From Acidobacteriota bacterium (lineage in GTDB: Bacteria; Acidobacteriota; Vicinamibacteria; Vicinamibacterales; UBA8438): DNA of 62,840 nucleotides. A model generated the notes under the pieces. That model made no database searches. It was not told the origin of the DNA and saw only the letters and a program-made list of their open reading frames with translations. Below are positions 31,954 to 41,462 of this stretch, piece after piece. Every line of letters starts with the position of its first letter. Positions within the stretch are counted from its first letter, which is position 1. The stretch spans positions 1 through 62,840 of the forward strand of contig VXME01000133.1 of the NCBI GenBank assembly GCA_009861545.1, in the 5' to 3' direction. A program made the position numbers and the translations under genes.

Positions 31954-33882
31954 TCACCTGCGCCGGGCGACCACGTCGTCCAGCAGGCGCCGCGCTTCCA
32001 GAAGGTCCGGATTCAGGCGCAGGGCCGCGCGATACGATTCCGCCGCCGCCGCGCTCCTCCCCCGGGCGGCCAGGGCGCGTCCCAGACCGATGTGCGCTTC
32101 CGCGTAGTCGGGCCGCACCGCGAGCGTGCCGCGGAACTCGACCTCGGCCTCGGCGAAGCGCCCCGCACCCAGCAGGATATTGCCCAGATTGAAGTGCGCG
32201 TTCGCGTGGGCCGGGTCCAGGGTCAAGGTCCGGCGGTAGTGTCGCGCGGCGCCCTCGAGATCGCCGGACAGATGCAGGAGTCCCCCCAGGTTGTTGTGCG
32301 CCTCGACGAAGTCCGGCTGCAGGTCGAGAGCACGCCGGTAGCTCTCCATTGCGTCGGCGGTGCTCCCGATCATCGCCAGCGCGGTGCCGAGCCGGTAATG
32401 CGCGGAAGCACGATCCGGAGCGATGCGCACCGCGGCCACGAGGTGCCGGATCGCTTCGCCCACCTGTCCGACCGCGAACAGATCATTACCGACACGCTCC
32501 TGGAGCGCGGCGCTGCCCGGCGCGGCGGCCAGCGCAAGCTTGGACCCGGCGAGCACGATCTGCGCGACATGCCGAGACACGTCCTGGACCAGGGCGGGGC
32601 GATCCGCCGGATCGACCGGCAGCACCTGCAGCATCAGCTCGGCCATCTCGTCCGTCGATTGCGGGCCGAACCGGACGCGCCGCGGCGGGCGGCTCGGGTT
32701 GCTCGGGTTGCCCGCGGAGTTGTCGAAGACGAACCGCATCACCACTTCCGTGCCGGCCGGCAGGCGTGTTGGCTCCGCGTAGCGGTACTCGTCCTGCCAG
32801 GCGAAATCCCAGTCGTCGATGCGAATCAGCGGTCGGCGGACGCCCGTCGGCAAGACTGCGTAGGCCTCGACCTGCCGAGCGAGAAAATGGGCGTGGGGAT
32901 AGACGGCCAGCAGATCGACGGGGGCGGGCAGTCGATACCTGTCCTCCACGACGTGGGCGGACGCTCCTGCGGGAATGTCGATGGTCTGGGATCCGAGCTG
33001 AACCACGGCCGGCGTCGCGGTCGGGACCGTGTCCGTGAAGAAGAACCCGACCGAAACCTGGACAGGCGTCGGCTCGCCCCGCGGCACGAGATGGGTCTTG
33101 AGCACGAGGTCGGTACGCGGCTCGAGGCGCCAGGCCAGATGGTCCGGGACTTCGTTCGGCGCTGTGCCCGGGGCCCAGCCCAGAAAGTGGCCGTCGGGAG
33201 ATCGCGCCTGGTCGACGCGGCGATCGTCGTAACCGGAAAGCGGATCGGCGGCGTCCAATCGACGGGCCGAGCCGGAGCGATCGACCAGGATGCGGGCGTG
33301 GTGAACGCCGCGCGTCGTGGCGGGCTTCAATTCGATCGCCTTGACGAAACGTGCGCGCGTGCTCGGAACCCGTACCACGAAGTTGCGGTAGACGTCCTCC
33401 CCGGCCGCCGGCAGCGGGTAGGGCGCGTCCATGGTGACGACCAGATCCGGCGTGTCGCGCATCCAGCCGCCCGGCCAGGAGGGCGGTTCGGGCGCTCGAT
33501 CGGGGTCTCCCTCGGGAGCGCCCGCCGCGACCCAGCGCTGGATGAGGTCAATCTGGTCCCCGCGGAGGCGCCGCTCGCCCAGGAAGCGCGCCACGCCGGG
33601 CGCGGGCTTCCACGGCGGCATGACTCGACGCTGCGTAACGATCGCGACCATCCGGGCGCGAGCGCGGACCTCGGCGTAGGTCGAAAGGCTGAACGGGGCG
33701 ACCGCATCCGGCCGGTGGCACGAGACGCAGTGCTCGTTCAGAATCGGGGCGATCTGTCCGTTGTAGGTGACGGCACGCGCCCCCTGTTCCTGCGCGGCGG
33801 CAATCGAGGCCGACGCGGACCAAGCCAAGGCGATTGCAGCGGCTCGACCGTACGCCACGAGGGCGGCTCGCAGGGACTTCAT
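31954..33882 (-). CDS. Cytochrome c-like, copper monooxygenase-like and TPR fusion protein
   Basis: A 642-residue exported fusion starting at ATG 33882. Signal peptide residues 1-30. A single c-type heme site CVSCH (C52, C55, H56) lies in a planctomycete-cytochrome-like domain (35-125). Residues 140-425 resemble the copper type II ascorbate-dependent monooxygenase (PHM) fold: HH at 194-195, H264, HxH at 330-332 and Met near 413/417 are in the order of its two copper sites. Residues about 460-640 are five TPR repeats. I infer a periplasmic oxidoreductase held in a complex. The TPR part and its position opposite the lipoprotein cassette suggest cooperation, which is unproven. Confidence 0.75.
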   Translation of the reverse strand: MKSLRAALVAYGRAAAIALAWSASASIAAAQEQGARAVTYNGQIAPILNEHCVSCHRPDAVAPFSLSTYAEVRARARMVAIVTQRRVMPPWKPAPGVARFLGERRLRGDQIDLIQRWVAAGAPEGDPDRAPEPPSWPGGWMRDTPDLVVTMDAPYPLPAAGEDVYRNFVVRVPSTRARFVKAIELKPATTRGVHHARILVDRSGSARRLDAADPLSGYDDRRVDQARSPDGHFLGWAPGTAPNEVPDHLAWRLEPRTDLVLKTHLVPRGEPTPVQVSVGFFFTDTVPTATPAVVQLGSQTIDIPAGASAHVVEDRYRLPAPVDLLAVYPHAHFLARQVEAYAVLPTGVRRPLIRIDDWDFAWQDEYRYAEPTRLPAGTEVVMRFVFDNSAGNPSNPSRPPRRVRFGPQSTDEMAELMLQVLPVDPADRPALVQDVSRHVAQIVLAGSKLALAAAPGSAALQERVGNDLFAVGQVGEAIRHLVAAVRIAPDRASAHYRLGTALAMIGSTADAMESYRRALDLQPDFVEAHNNLGGLLHLSGDLEGAARHYRRTLTLDPAHANAHFNLGNILLGAGRFAEAEVEFRGTLAVRPDYAEAHIGLGRALAARGRSAAAAESYRAALRLNPDLLEARRLLDDVVARRR

Positions 33883-34065
33883 GGTGCACGTTCGGCTCGC
33901 CGCCGCCTCGCCCGGAAACCCCCGCCGGACGGCTCCGCTTCCGCCCAAGCAATCCCCGCCGGTCGTCCGCACCGTTCGTCGGCGCGAACGACTGGCCCTA
34001 TTCTGCCACGGTGAAGGGCCGGCGAAGTACAGTCGCGTCTCGGGCACGGCGAATGGAGGGCCGGG

Positions 34066-35334
34066 ATGTACCAGGTCGACGCTGTCGCGGCGCTGCGACA
34101 GACCATGCGGACCCTGCGGGGCCGGCGTTTCTGGCCGCACGTCAGCCGCAACGTCGTGGCGCTCGGGTTCACGAGCCTCCTGACGGACGTCTCGTCCGAG
34201 ATGGTGGCGACCGTGCTGCCGATCTACCTGGTGCTGTACCTGGGCCTCACGCCGCTGCAGTTCGGACTGGTCGACGGCCTGTACCACGGCATGACCGCCC
34301 TCCTGCGGCTGGCCGGGGGCTTCGCTTCGGATCGCACGCGACGCGACAAGGAAGTGGCGGCGGTCGGCTACGGCACCTCGGCGCTGTGCCGGATCGGACT
34401 GCTGGGGGCGGGGGGCGCCTGGCCGATTATCGCGGCCATCGTCGCGGTGGACCGCGCCGCGAAGGGGCTGCGGGCGGCGCCGCGCGATGCGCTGATCTCG
34501 CTGAGCAGCGGGCGCGCCGGATTGGCCACCAGCTTCGGCGTCCACCGTGCGCTCGACAGCGCGGGCGCGATGCTGGGCCCGCTCGTGGCGCTCGCGATCC
34601 TGTCGGCCGCACCGGACGCCTACGACCTGGTCTTCGTCGCGAGCTTCGCGGTCGCCGTCGTCGGTTTCGGCGTCCTCTGGCTGTTCGTCCGGAGCGCGCG
34701 CGGCCTGGCGCTGGACCGGGGCGCGACGCTACGGCCCGGCCGGGCGATCCGCTCCCTGCTGGGGACGCGCGGGTTCGGCGGACTGGCCTGCGCAGGAACG
34801 CTGCTCGGACTGGCCACCGTCAGCGACGGCTTCCTCTATCTGGTTCTGCAGCAGCGCACCGGACTGAACCCGGGCTTGTTCCCGCTCCTCTACGTCGGCA
34901 CCGCGGGCAGCTTCCTGCTGCTGGCGCTGCCGGCCGGGATGCTGGCGGACCGCTTCGGCCGCCGCACGACGTTCATCGCCGGACACGGCGTACTGGTGCT
35001 GGCCTATCTGATCGCCCTTCCCGAGGAAGTGTCGGTCGGCAACCTGGCGGTCTGCGTCCTGCTGCTGGGTGGCTACTACGCGTTGACGGAAGGTGTGCTG
35101 ATGGCGCTGGCGAGCGCGATGCTGTCCGCCGACGTGCGCGGCACGGGCCTCGCCCTGCTGACCACGATGACCAGTCTTGGACGGCTCGCCGCTTCCATCG
35201 CCTTCGGCGCGGTGTGGGCCGGGTACGGTTCCACGGCGGCGCTGACCGGGTTCGTGGTCGCGCTCGTCGCCGCCACCGGTCTGGCGGCGGTGACGCTCGC
35301 GGGAAGCCGCTCGGATGTACAATTTCGGCCCTGA
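34066..35334 (+). CDS. Major facilitator superfamily transporter
   Basis: A 422-residue inner-membrane protein with 12 predicted helices and the MFS signature between helices 2 and 3 (GGFASDRTRRDKE, residues about 83-95) and again after helix 8 (AGMLADRFGRRTT). It begins with ATG 34066 preceded by GGAGGG. The substrate is not identifiable; the family includes many drug and sugar exporters. Divergent from the cytochrome/TPR gene across 183 nt, and followed 29 nt later by the beta-propeller gene, so those two may form an operon. Confidence 0.85.
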   Translation: MYQVDAVAALRQTMRTLRGRRFWPHVSRNVVALGFTSLLTDVSSEMVATVLPIYLVLYLGLTPLQFGLVDGLYHGMTALLRLAGGFASDRTRRDKEVAAVGYGTSALCRIGLLGAGGAWPIIAAIVAVDRAAKGLRAAPRDALISLSSGRAGLATSFGVHRALDSAGAMLGPLVALAILSAAPDAYDLVFVASFAVAVVGFGVLWLFVRSARGLALDRGATLRPGRAIRSLLGTRGFGGLACAGTLLGLATVSDGFLYLVLQQRTGLNPGLFPLLYVGTAGSFLLLALPAGMLADRFGRRTTFIAGHGVLVLAYLIALPEEVSVGNLAVCVLLLGGYYALTEGVLMALASAMLSADVRGTGLALLTTMTSLGRLAASIAFGAVWAGYGSTAALTGFVVALVAATGLAAVTLAGSRSDVQFRP

Positions 35335-35363
35335 ACGGAGCGGTATCGTCTGGCCGAGGGTGG

Positions 35364-36758
35364 ATGGATCACAGACGCTTGCCTTCCGGCGGGAACTCGA
35401 GCGGCGCCGGGACCGACACGGCGCCCCGGTCTTCGAACGCCGCGCGGTTCCTCGTGCTGTGCCTGCTCTGCGCCCTGCTGACGGGCGCGTACGCCTGGTT
35501 CACGCTCGCGCGCTCGGCCGACAGGGCCGGCGGGAGCAGCCTGCCCCCGATCTCCGGATCGCTCGACGCGGGGCCCGACCGATCCGACCCGGTCTCACCC
35601 GAGACGCTCTCGGCCGTACGGGTGGTTGCGGAGGAAACGAGCGCCGGTGCAGAACGCCTTGCGGAGCGGGCGGCGGGAGCGACCCCAGCGACCCCGGCTG
35701 CATCGCCGAGCACGGCCGGCGCGGCAGATGCGGACCCCTCCCGCGAGGACGCGAAGGCGGCGGAGAGGTTACCGGACGCCGACAAGCCCGTTGCGACCGA
35801 GCGACCGCCGCGGGTCGCCGAAACCGAATCGGAGGAGCGCGCGGATCCGCCTCCCGGTCGCCGCTTCCTCGTCCGCCACACCGGGCTCGATCGGAGTCAC
35901 GGCTTCCTGGCCGTGGAGACCGGGCTGCCCGGCGAGCGCACGCGCGAGGCCACGCCCCTCATGTGCCACCGTCTCCACTTCGCCGCCGGTCGCGGCTCGT
36001 GCCTGATGGTGGAGCGCCAGTTCTTCACGACCTACACCGCCGTGCTGTTCGACGCGGGCTTCCGGCCGCGGCATCGGATTCCGCTCAATGGCATCCCGAG
36101 CCGCACGCGCGTCTCGCCCGACGGCCGTCACGCCGCGATCACGGTCTTCGTATCGGGTCACTCGTACGCGGACAGCCTCTTCTCCACCGAGACCAGCATC
36201 GTCGACACCGACACCGGCGGGCTGATCGTCGCGAACATGGAGGAGCTTCCGGTCGTACGCGACGGACAGCCGTTCTACTCGCTCGACTTCAACTTCTGGG
36301 GCGTGACGTTCGCAGCGGACGGCGACCGCTTCTTCGCCACCCTCGGCACGGGCGGGGTGATGTACCTGGTCGAGGGCAGCCTCGCGGACCGCGCCATGCG
36401 GGTGGTCACAGACGGGATCGAATGCCCGGCCCTGTCGCCCGACGAGACCCGCGTCGCCTTCAAGAAACGGATGCCGGGCAGCGCGAGGGCCCACTGGCGA
36501 CCGCACGTGCTCGACCTGGAGACGCTGGAGGAGACCGCGCTGGCCGAGGACCGCAGCGTGGACGATCAGGTCGAGTGGCTCGACGACAACAGCATTCTGT
36601 ACGCCCTGCCGGAAGCGACCGGATCGCCGATTGCGGACGTGTGGGTGCTCCCCGCCGACGGCAGCGGCGGGCCGGAGGTCTTTCTCGAGCAAGCGTCTTC
36701 GCCGACGGTTCTGCGCAGCGGCGCGTCGGTCGACACGAGGATCACCACGGACGGATGA
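35364..36758 (+). CDS. Membrane-anchored TolB/PD40 beta-propeller protein
   Basis: A 464-residue protein with one N-terminal membrane helix (ARFLVLCLLCALLTGAYAW, about residues 24-45) followed by a polar Ala/Pro/Asp/Glu linker to residue 170. The C-terminal part is a WD40-like/PD40 propeller: RVSPDGRHAAI, ALSPDETRVAF, and WLDDNSILYALP segments are typical. I infer an envelope protein with its propeller in the periplasm. It lies 13 nt before the amidase-like gene, whose ribosome binding site starts inside this spacing, so the two are probably cotranscribed. Function unknown. Confidence 0.75.
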   Translation: MDHRRLPSGGNSSGAGTDTAPRSSNAARFLVLCLLCALLTGAYAWFTLARSADRAGGSSLPPISGSLDAGPDRSDPVSPETLSAVRVVAEETSAGAERLAERAAGATPATPAASPSTAGAADADPSREDAKAAERLPDADKPVATERPPRVAETESEERADPPPGRRFLVRHTGLDRSHGFLAVETGLPGERTREATPLMCHRLHFAAGRGSCLMVERQFFTTYTAVLFDAGFRPRHRIPLNGIPSRTRVSPDGRHAAITVFVSGHSYADSLFSTETSIVDTDTGGLIVANMEELPVVRDGQPFYSLDFNFWGVTFAADGDRFFATLGTGGVMYLVEGSLADRAMRVVTDGIECPALSPDETRVAFKKRMPGSARAHWRPHVLDLETLEETALAEDRSVDDQVEWLDDNSILYALPEATGSPIADVWVLPADGSGGPEVFLEQASSPTVLRSGASVDTRITTDG

Positions 36759-36771
36759 GAGGAGACACCCG

Positions 36772-39135
36772 ATGGCCGCCACCCGGATGCGCGCGTGCGT
36801 TCTCGTTCCAGCCGCGGCGCTCGCCCTTGCAGCCCTGACCGCCGCGAGCGCAGCGGCGCAGGTCGCGCAGCAACGCTCCACCGAGGTGCCGGAGATGCTC
36901 CGCGAGCGCGGCATCGTCGGCTACGCCGATCGCCTGAGCGTCCAGCCGGGCGAGACCATCCGGTTCATGGTCAGCAGCGAGGAGCCGGAGTACCGAGCCG
37001 ACATCGTGCGGCTGATTCACGGCGACGCGAACCCGAACGGGCCGGGCTTCAAGGAGACGCTCGTCGAGACGCCGGTGAGCGGCGACTACGCGGGCCGGCG
37101 GCAGGAGTTGCCGTTCGGCTCGTACGTGGTGGTGCCGGACAGCCCGGCGCTGCGATTGGGCGGCAGCTTCACCGTCACCGCGTGGATCGCGCCGACCACG
37201 CCCGGCGTCTCGTTCGGCGAGCGCGCCGCGCAGGGAGTGGTCACCAAGTGGTCCGCCGGCGTCGCGGGCGGCTATGGCGTGTTCATCGACGAGGAGGGCC
37301 GCCTCTCGCTCCGGCTCGGCAGCGCGAACGGCGCCGCCGAGACGCTGCACGCGGAGCCGCCGCTGCGCGCGTGGCGTTCGGCGATTCCCGGCGCGGCCAG
37401 GCCGCGGCCGCATGGCGTGCCCACCGCCTGGTACTTCGTGGCAGTGAGCTACGACGCCGACACCGGCCGGGTGGTCTTCGTGCAGCGTCCGCAGTCCAGG
37501 TTTCCCGGCGACGCGACGCGGGCCACGGTGGAACGCACCGCTGCGGTGCGCGGGGCCGGGCCGAACGAGCTGCCGCTGCTGATGGCGGCGCACTGGAGCG
37601 GAAACGGCGCGGCGCACGAGGCGGACGGACACTACAACGGCAAGATCGACAACCCCCGCGTCTACGCCCGCGCACTCGACGCCGCCGAGATCGACGCCAT
37701 CGAGCAGGGAGAAGGACCGGACGACGCGCTGGCGGACTGGGACTTCGCCGCCGACATCGAGTCGGACGTCGTGAGCGACCGGTCGCCGCGCGGGCTGCAC
37801 GGACGGACAGTGAACGCCCCCACCCGCGCCGTCACGGGGCACACGTGGAACGCCACGGTGATGGACTTCAAGCAGGCGCGCGACCAGTACGGCGCCATCT
37901 ACTTCCACGACGACGATCTCGTGGACGCGGGCTGGGACGCCGGCTTCGAGCTGCGGGTCCCGGACGATCTCGCGAGCGGCATCTACGCGGCCCGGCTGCG
38001 GACCGGCGACAACGAGGACTACGCGCCGTTCTTCGTCCGGCCGCGGCGGGGCACTACGACGGCCCGCATCGCGTTCCTCGTGCCGACGTTCAGCTACCTC
38101 GCCTACGCCCGCACCGGCCGGGAGGGCGAGGGCCAGCTCAGCCTCTACTCCACCCACGCCGACGGCAGCGGCATCACCTACTCGTCGGCGCTGCGCCCGA
38201 TCACCAACATGCGGCCGAAGATCACCACCCGCAATCCCTGGCAGTTCATGGCGGACACGCACCTGATCGACTGGTTCGACGCCAAGGGCTTCGCGGTCGA
38301 CATCATCACCGACCACGACCTGCACCACGAGGGCCTGTCGCTGGTCGAACCCTACAACGTCGTTCTCACGGGGACGCACCCGGAGTACACGTCGACCGAG
38401 ATGCTCGACGCCCTCGAGGCGTACCTGTCCGGGGGCGGACGCCTCATGTACATGGGCGGCAACGGGTTCTACTGGATTACCAGCCTCGATCCGACCGGAC
38501 GGTACATCGAGGTCCGCCGCGCCCACGGCACCGAGGCCTGGCAGGGCGCGGCGGGCGAGCACTACCACGCCACGACCGGGGAGTTCGGGGGGCTCTGGCG
38601 CTTCCGCGGCCGGGCCCCGCAGCGGCTGGCGGGCACCGGATTCACCGCGCAGGGATTCGACCGCAACTCGCCGTTCCGGCGCATGCCGGGCAGCTTCGAT
38701 CCGCGCGCCGCGTTCATCTTCGAGGGCCTGGACGAGAACGCGCTGATCGGCGAGCATCCGTCGCTGGTTCTGGAAGTGGGCGCCGCCGGGTCCGAGCTCG
38801 ACCGCGTGGACTACGCGCTGGGATCACCCGCCCACACGCTGGTCCTGGCCCGGTCGTTCGGGCACTCGGACGCGTACCAGCACGTCGTCGAGGAGGTCAA
38901 CACGTCGGACTCGCGGCAAGGCGGGACCGAGAACGTCCTCGTCTATGCGGACATGGCGTATCTCGAATACCCGAACGGCGGCGCGGTGTTCTCGACCAGC
39001 TCCATCGCGTGGAGCGGCAGCCTCTCCTACAACGACTACGACAACGACGTCTCGCGGATCACCGAGAACGTCCTGCGGCGGTTCGCCGCCGACGAGCCGA
39101 TCCCCTGGCCCGGGGGCGCGGACGCTGCCCCATGA
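36772..39135 (+). CDS. N,N-dimethylformamidase-beta-like protein with LamG domain
   Basis: A 787-residue exported protein (signal MAATRMRACV... ending ASAAAQ). Residues about 110-280 are a LamG/concanavalin-like sandwich (FTVTAWIAPTTPGVSFG). Residues 400-780 match the large-subunit C-terminal domain of N,N-dimethylformamidase, with the AFLVPTFSYLAYARTG, TRNPWQFMADTHLIDWF, ITDHDLHHEG and LSGGGRLMYMGGNGFYW motifs. The real enzymes hydrolyse amide bonds of small formamides, but a signal peptide suggests an exported relative with another substrate. ATG 36772 has a GAGAGGAGAC ribosome binding site. Confidence 0.8.
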   Translation: MAATRMRACVLVPAAALALAALTAASAAAQVAQQRSTEVPEMLRERGIVGYADRLSVQPGETIRFMVSSEEPEYRADIVRLIHGDANPNGPGFKETLVETPVSGDYAGRRQELPFGSYVVVPDSPALRLGGSFTVTAWIAPTTPGVSFGERAAQGVVTKWSAGVAGGYGVFIDEEGRLSLRLGSANGAAETLHAEPPLRAWRSAIPGAARPRPHGVPTAWYFVAVSYDADTGRVVFVQRPQSRFPGDATRATVERTAAVRGAGPNELPLLMAAHWSGNGAAHEADGHYNGKIDNPRVYARALDAAEIDAIEQGEGPDDALADWDFAADIESDVVSDRSPRGLHGRTVNAPTRAVTGHTWNATVMDFKQARDQYGAIYFHDDDLVDAGWDAGFELRVPDDLASGIYAARLRTGDNEDYAPFFVRPRRGTTTARIAFLVPTFSYLAYARTGREGEGQLSLYSTHADGSGITYSSALRPITNMRPKITTRNPWQFMADTHLIDWFDAKGFAVDIITDHDLHHEGLSLVEPYNVVLTGTHPEYTSTEMLDALEAYLSGGGRLMYMGGNGFYWITSLDPTGRYIEVRRAHGTEAWQGAAGEHYHATTGEFGGLWRFRGRAPQRLAGTGFTAQGFDRNSPFRRMPGSFDPRAAFIFEGLDENALIGEHPSLVLEVGAAGSELDRVDYALGSPAHTLVLARSFGHSDAYQHVVEEVNTSDSRQGGTENVLVYADMAYLEYPNGGAVFSTSSIAWSGSLSYNDYDNDVSRITENVLRRFAADEPIPWPGGADAAP

Positions 39136-39308
39136 GCGAGGGCCACGATTTCGAGGTAGGCTCCGGCGCCCGGCGGCGTGCATCGTGACGATCCCGACAC
39201 CCCCTCGGAGAGCCAGACCGACCCGGGGCCGAACTCCGATTCACTTGCCCTCATCACGAGCGGTACCTGGCGGTCCGTGCGGCAACGCTCGACGTATGAT
39301 CGAGGGCG

Positions 39309-39572
39309 ATGTCACGCAGTCATGCGGCGGCCGAAGAGCGACGCGCCGCGCGCGACTCGTGGCCCGTCAAGGCGTTCCGCCTCGGCGAGGAGCCCGGCGA
39401 CGATCTCAGCGACCGGACCACCCCCGAAGAACGGATCGCCATGATGTGGCGGCTCGCCGTCGACGCATGGACCTCGGCTGGACGTCGCCTGCCGGCGTAC
39501 ACGAGAGACCGGATGCCGGGGCGGGTCATCCGCACGCCGCACACGTCGAGCCAGACCGATCCGGAACGTTGA
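39309..39572 (+). CDS. Small protein paired with a nucleotidyltransferase
   Basis: An 87-residue protein, ATG 39309, without signal or membrane segment. Residues 19-73 form a compact block (VKAFRLGEEPGDDL... TTPEERIAMMWRLAVDAW ... MPGRVIR) that I recognise only as a kind of small protein found just before nucleotidyltransferase-like genes in Acidobacteria-like genomes. TATGAT (39295-39300) is a good -10 ending 8 nt before ATG, so the mRNA may be nearly leaderless; GAGGG at 39302-39306 is too close to be a normal ribosome site. Its stop (TGA 39570-39572) overlaps the partner start as TTGA. Possibly the antitoxin or regulatory half of a two-gene module; not proven. Confidence 0.6.
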   Translation: MSRSHAAAEERRAARDSWPVKAFRLGEEPGDDLSDRTTPEERIAMMWRLAVDAWTSAGRRLPAYTRDRMPGRVIRTPHTSSQTDPER

Positions 39573-40030
39573 ACCCCGATTTTCTCGACTTGCTGGCCGC
39601 GCTGGTGCGAGCCGAGGCCCGGTTCCTGGTCGTGGGCGCACACGCCATGGCTGCGCACGGGGTTCCCCGCGCCACGGGCGATCTCGACGTGTGGGTCCAG
39701 GCCAACCCCGAGAACGCCGCGCGCGTCTGGGACGCGTTGATCGAATTCGGGCCGCCCGTGCGGGCACTCGGTCTGTCGAAAGCCGACCTGACCGCGCCCG
39801 GCGTGGTGTTCCAGATGGGCGAGCCGCCCGTCCGCATCGATCTTCTGACCTCGATCACGGGCGTGGACTTCGACGACGCGTGGTCGACCAGGAGCGTGCA
39901 CCGCGTCGGAACGCTCGACGTGCCGTTCCTCGGGCGAACGGCGCTCCTGGACAACAAGCGCGCCGTTGCGCGGGCCAAGGATCTCGCCGACGTCGAGATC
40001 CTGGAGCGTCGCGAGCCGCAGGATGGTTGA
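39569..40030 (+). CDS. Nucleotidyltransferase-fold protein (AbiEii/DUF6036-like)
   Basis: A 153-residue protein starting at TTG 39569, overlapping the small upstream gene by four bases. VGAHAMAAHGVPRATGDLDVWV near residues 22-43 is the nucleotidyltransferase GS-like/DxD region (G-x-x-A-x-x-x-H and DLD), followed by VRIDLLTSITG with the third Asp, and KRAVARAKDLADVEIL, the conserved K-x-R-x-K-D-x-x-D tail of AbiEii-like proteins. AbiEii and MNT-type proteins transfer nucleotides to RNA or proteins in toxin-antitoxin and phage-defence modules. Pairing with a small overlapping gene fits that picture. Family membership is fairly clear; role is inferred. Confidence 0.75.
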   Translation: MNPDFLDLLAALVRAEARFLVVGAHAMAAHGVPRATGDLDVWVQANPENAARVWDALIEFGPPVRALGLSKADLTAPGVVFQMGEPPVRIDLLTSITGVDFDDAWSTRSVHRVGTLDVPFLGRTALLDNKRAVARAKDLADVEILERREPQDG

Positions 40031-40062
40031 GGCTCGTTCCAGGTCCGCGTTCCACGTTCCAG

Positions 40063-41379
40063 TCAGGTTCCAGAGCCGGCCGCGGCGAGCGAGTCCCGAC
40101 GGGCGAGCGGACGTTCGTCGATCGGCAGGTGGATCACGGCGGCGGCGAGGCCGAGCGCGACGCCGGCCCACCAGACGCCGTCGTAGGACCCCGTCGTGTC
40201 GAAGAGCCACCCGCCCAGCCAGACCCCGAGGAAGCTGCCGAGCTGGTGGCTGAGGAAGACCACGCCGAACAGGGTGGCCAGGTAGCGCACCCCGAAGATC
40301 TGGCCGACGATCCCGGTGGTCAGCGGCACGGTCGAGAGCCACAGCACGCCCATGACGGCGGCGAAAAGGTAGATGACGGCGGCCGTCTTCGGCAGCAGCA
40401 TCAGGGCCGTGATGGCGACGGCGCGCGAGGCGTAGATCGTGCTCAGCCCGCACTTCTTGCTCCAGCGCTGGCCGGCGGCGCCGGACGCGAACGAGCCGAG
40501 GATGTTGAACAGGCCGATGACCGCGATCGCGCCCGCCCCGACCGCGGCGGAGAGCCCGAGGTCGCGCACGTAGGCCGGAAAATGCACCGTGATGAAGGCG
40601 ACATGGAACCCGCAGACGAAGAATCCGGTGGTCAGCAGCGCGTAGCCGCGGTGGCCGAACGCCTCCCGGAGGGCGGCGGGCAGCGATTGCTCGGCCGCCG
40701 GCGCCGCGCCGCGCACGGCCGGGGAGCCGGGCAGCACGAAGGCCAGCGGTGCGATCAGGAGGGCCGACCCGGCCAGGAACAGCAGCGCGGCCTGCCACCC
40801 GTAGGCGGAGATGAACGCCTGGCCCAGCGGCGAGAACACCACCTGCCCGGACGAACCCGCCGCGGTCCCCAACCCCAGGGCCAGCGAGCGCCGCTCCGGA
40901 CCCACCACCTTCGCCATGGCCGCGAGCGCGAGGGAGAACGCGGTGAACGCCACCCCGACACCGACCAGGATGCCGGCCGTCAGGTGCAGCATGCCGGCGC
41001 TCTCGGCGGTCGTCATGCCCCAGATGCCGGCCGCGTAGACCAGCGCCCCCAGCGCCAACACCCGCGGCGAGCCGAAGCGGTCGCTGAGCGCGCCGGCGAA
41101 CGGCAGGGCCACGCCCCACATGAGGTTCTGGACGGCCAGGGCCAGCGCGAAGGTCTCGCGCCCCCAGCCGCGCGCCGAGGTCATCGGCTCCAGGAAGAGC
41201 CCGAAGACCGAGCGCGCGCCGAAACCCAGCATGGCGATGGCGCACGCCGCCGCCATGACCAGGGCGGGCGTCCGCCAGCGCGGCGCATCGGGGCGATCCT
41301 GCGGAACGTTCGTGGAGCTGTCGATCAACGCGTTGCCTCGGGGGCGCGTCTGCAGGTCAGCCATTCCAAGGCTCTTCAC
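40063..41379 (-). CDS. MFS transporter (monocarboxylate/OxlT-like)
   Basis: A 438-residue inner-membrane protein from GTG 41379 (an ATG at 41364 is an alternative; neither has a strong ribosome site). It has 12 predicted helices, with GALSDRFGSPRVL in loop 2-3, as in MFS proteins, and a second half ending in LVFLSHQLGSFLGVWLGGWLFD. The arrangement FGLFLEPMTSARGW near the start is typical of MFS permeases of the oxalate/formate, monocarboxylate type. It follows glgA on the same strand by 83 nt, so it may be cotranscribed; substrate unknown. Confidence 0.8.
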   Translation of the reverse strand: MKSLGMADLQTRPRGNALIDSSTNVPQDRPDAPRWRTPALVMAAACAIAMLGFGARSVFGLFLEPMTSARGWGRETFALALAVQNLMWGVALPFAGALSDRFGSPRVLALGALVYAAGIWGMTTAESAGMLHLTAGILVGVGVAFTAFSLALAAMAKVVGPERRSLALGLGTAAGSSGQVVFSPLGQAFISAYGWQAALLFLAGSALLIAPLAFVLPGSPAVRGAAPAAEQSLPAALREAFGHRGYALLTTGFFVCGFHVAFITVHFPAYVRDLGLSAAVGAGAIAVIGLFNILGSFASGAAGQRWSKKCGLSTIYASRAVAITALMLLPKTAAVIYLFAAVMGVLWLSTVPLTTGIVGQIFGVRYLATLFGVVFLSHQLGSFLGVWLGGWLFDTTGSYDGVWWAGVALGLAAAVIHLPIDERPLARRDSLAAAGSGT

Positions 41380-41462
41380 ACCATGGTCCGGCGTCCAACA
41401 ACATATTCCCCGTGCATGTTAATCGCGCTTCAACATTCACGGTGAGTTCGACGTGATGGTTG

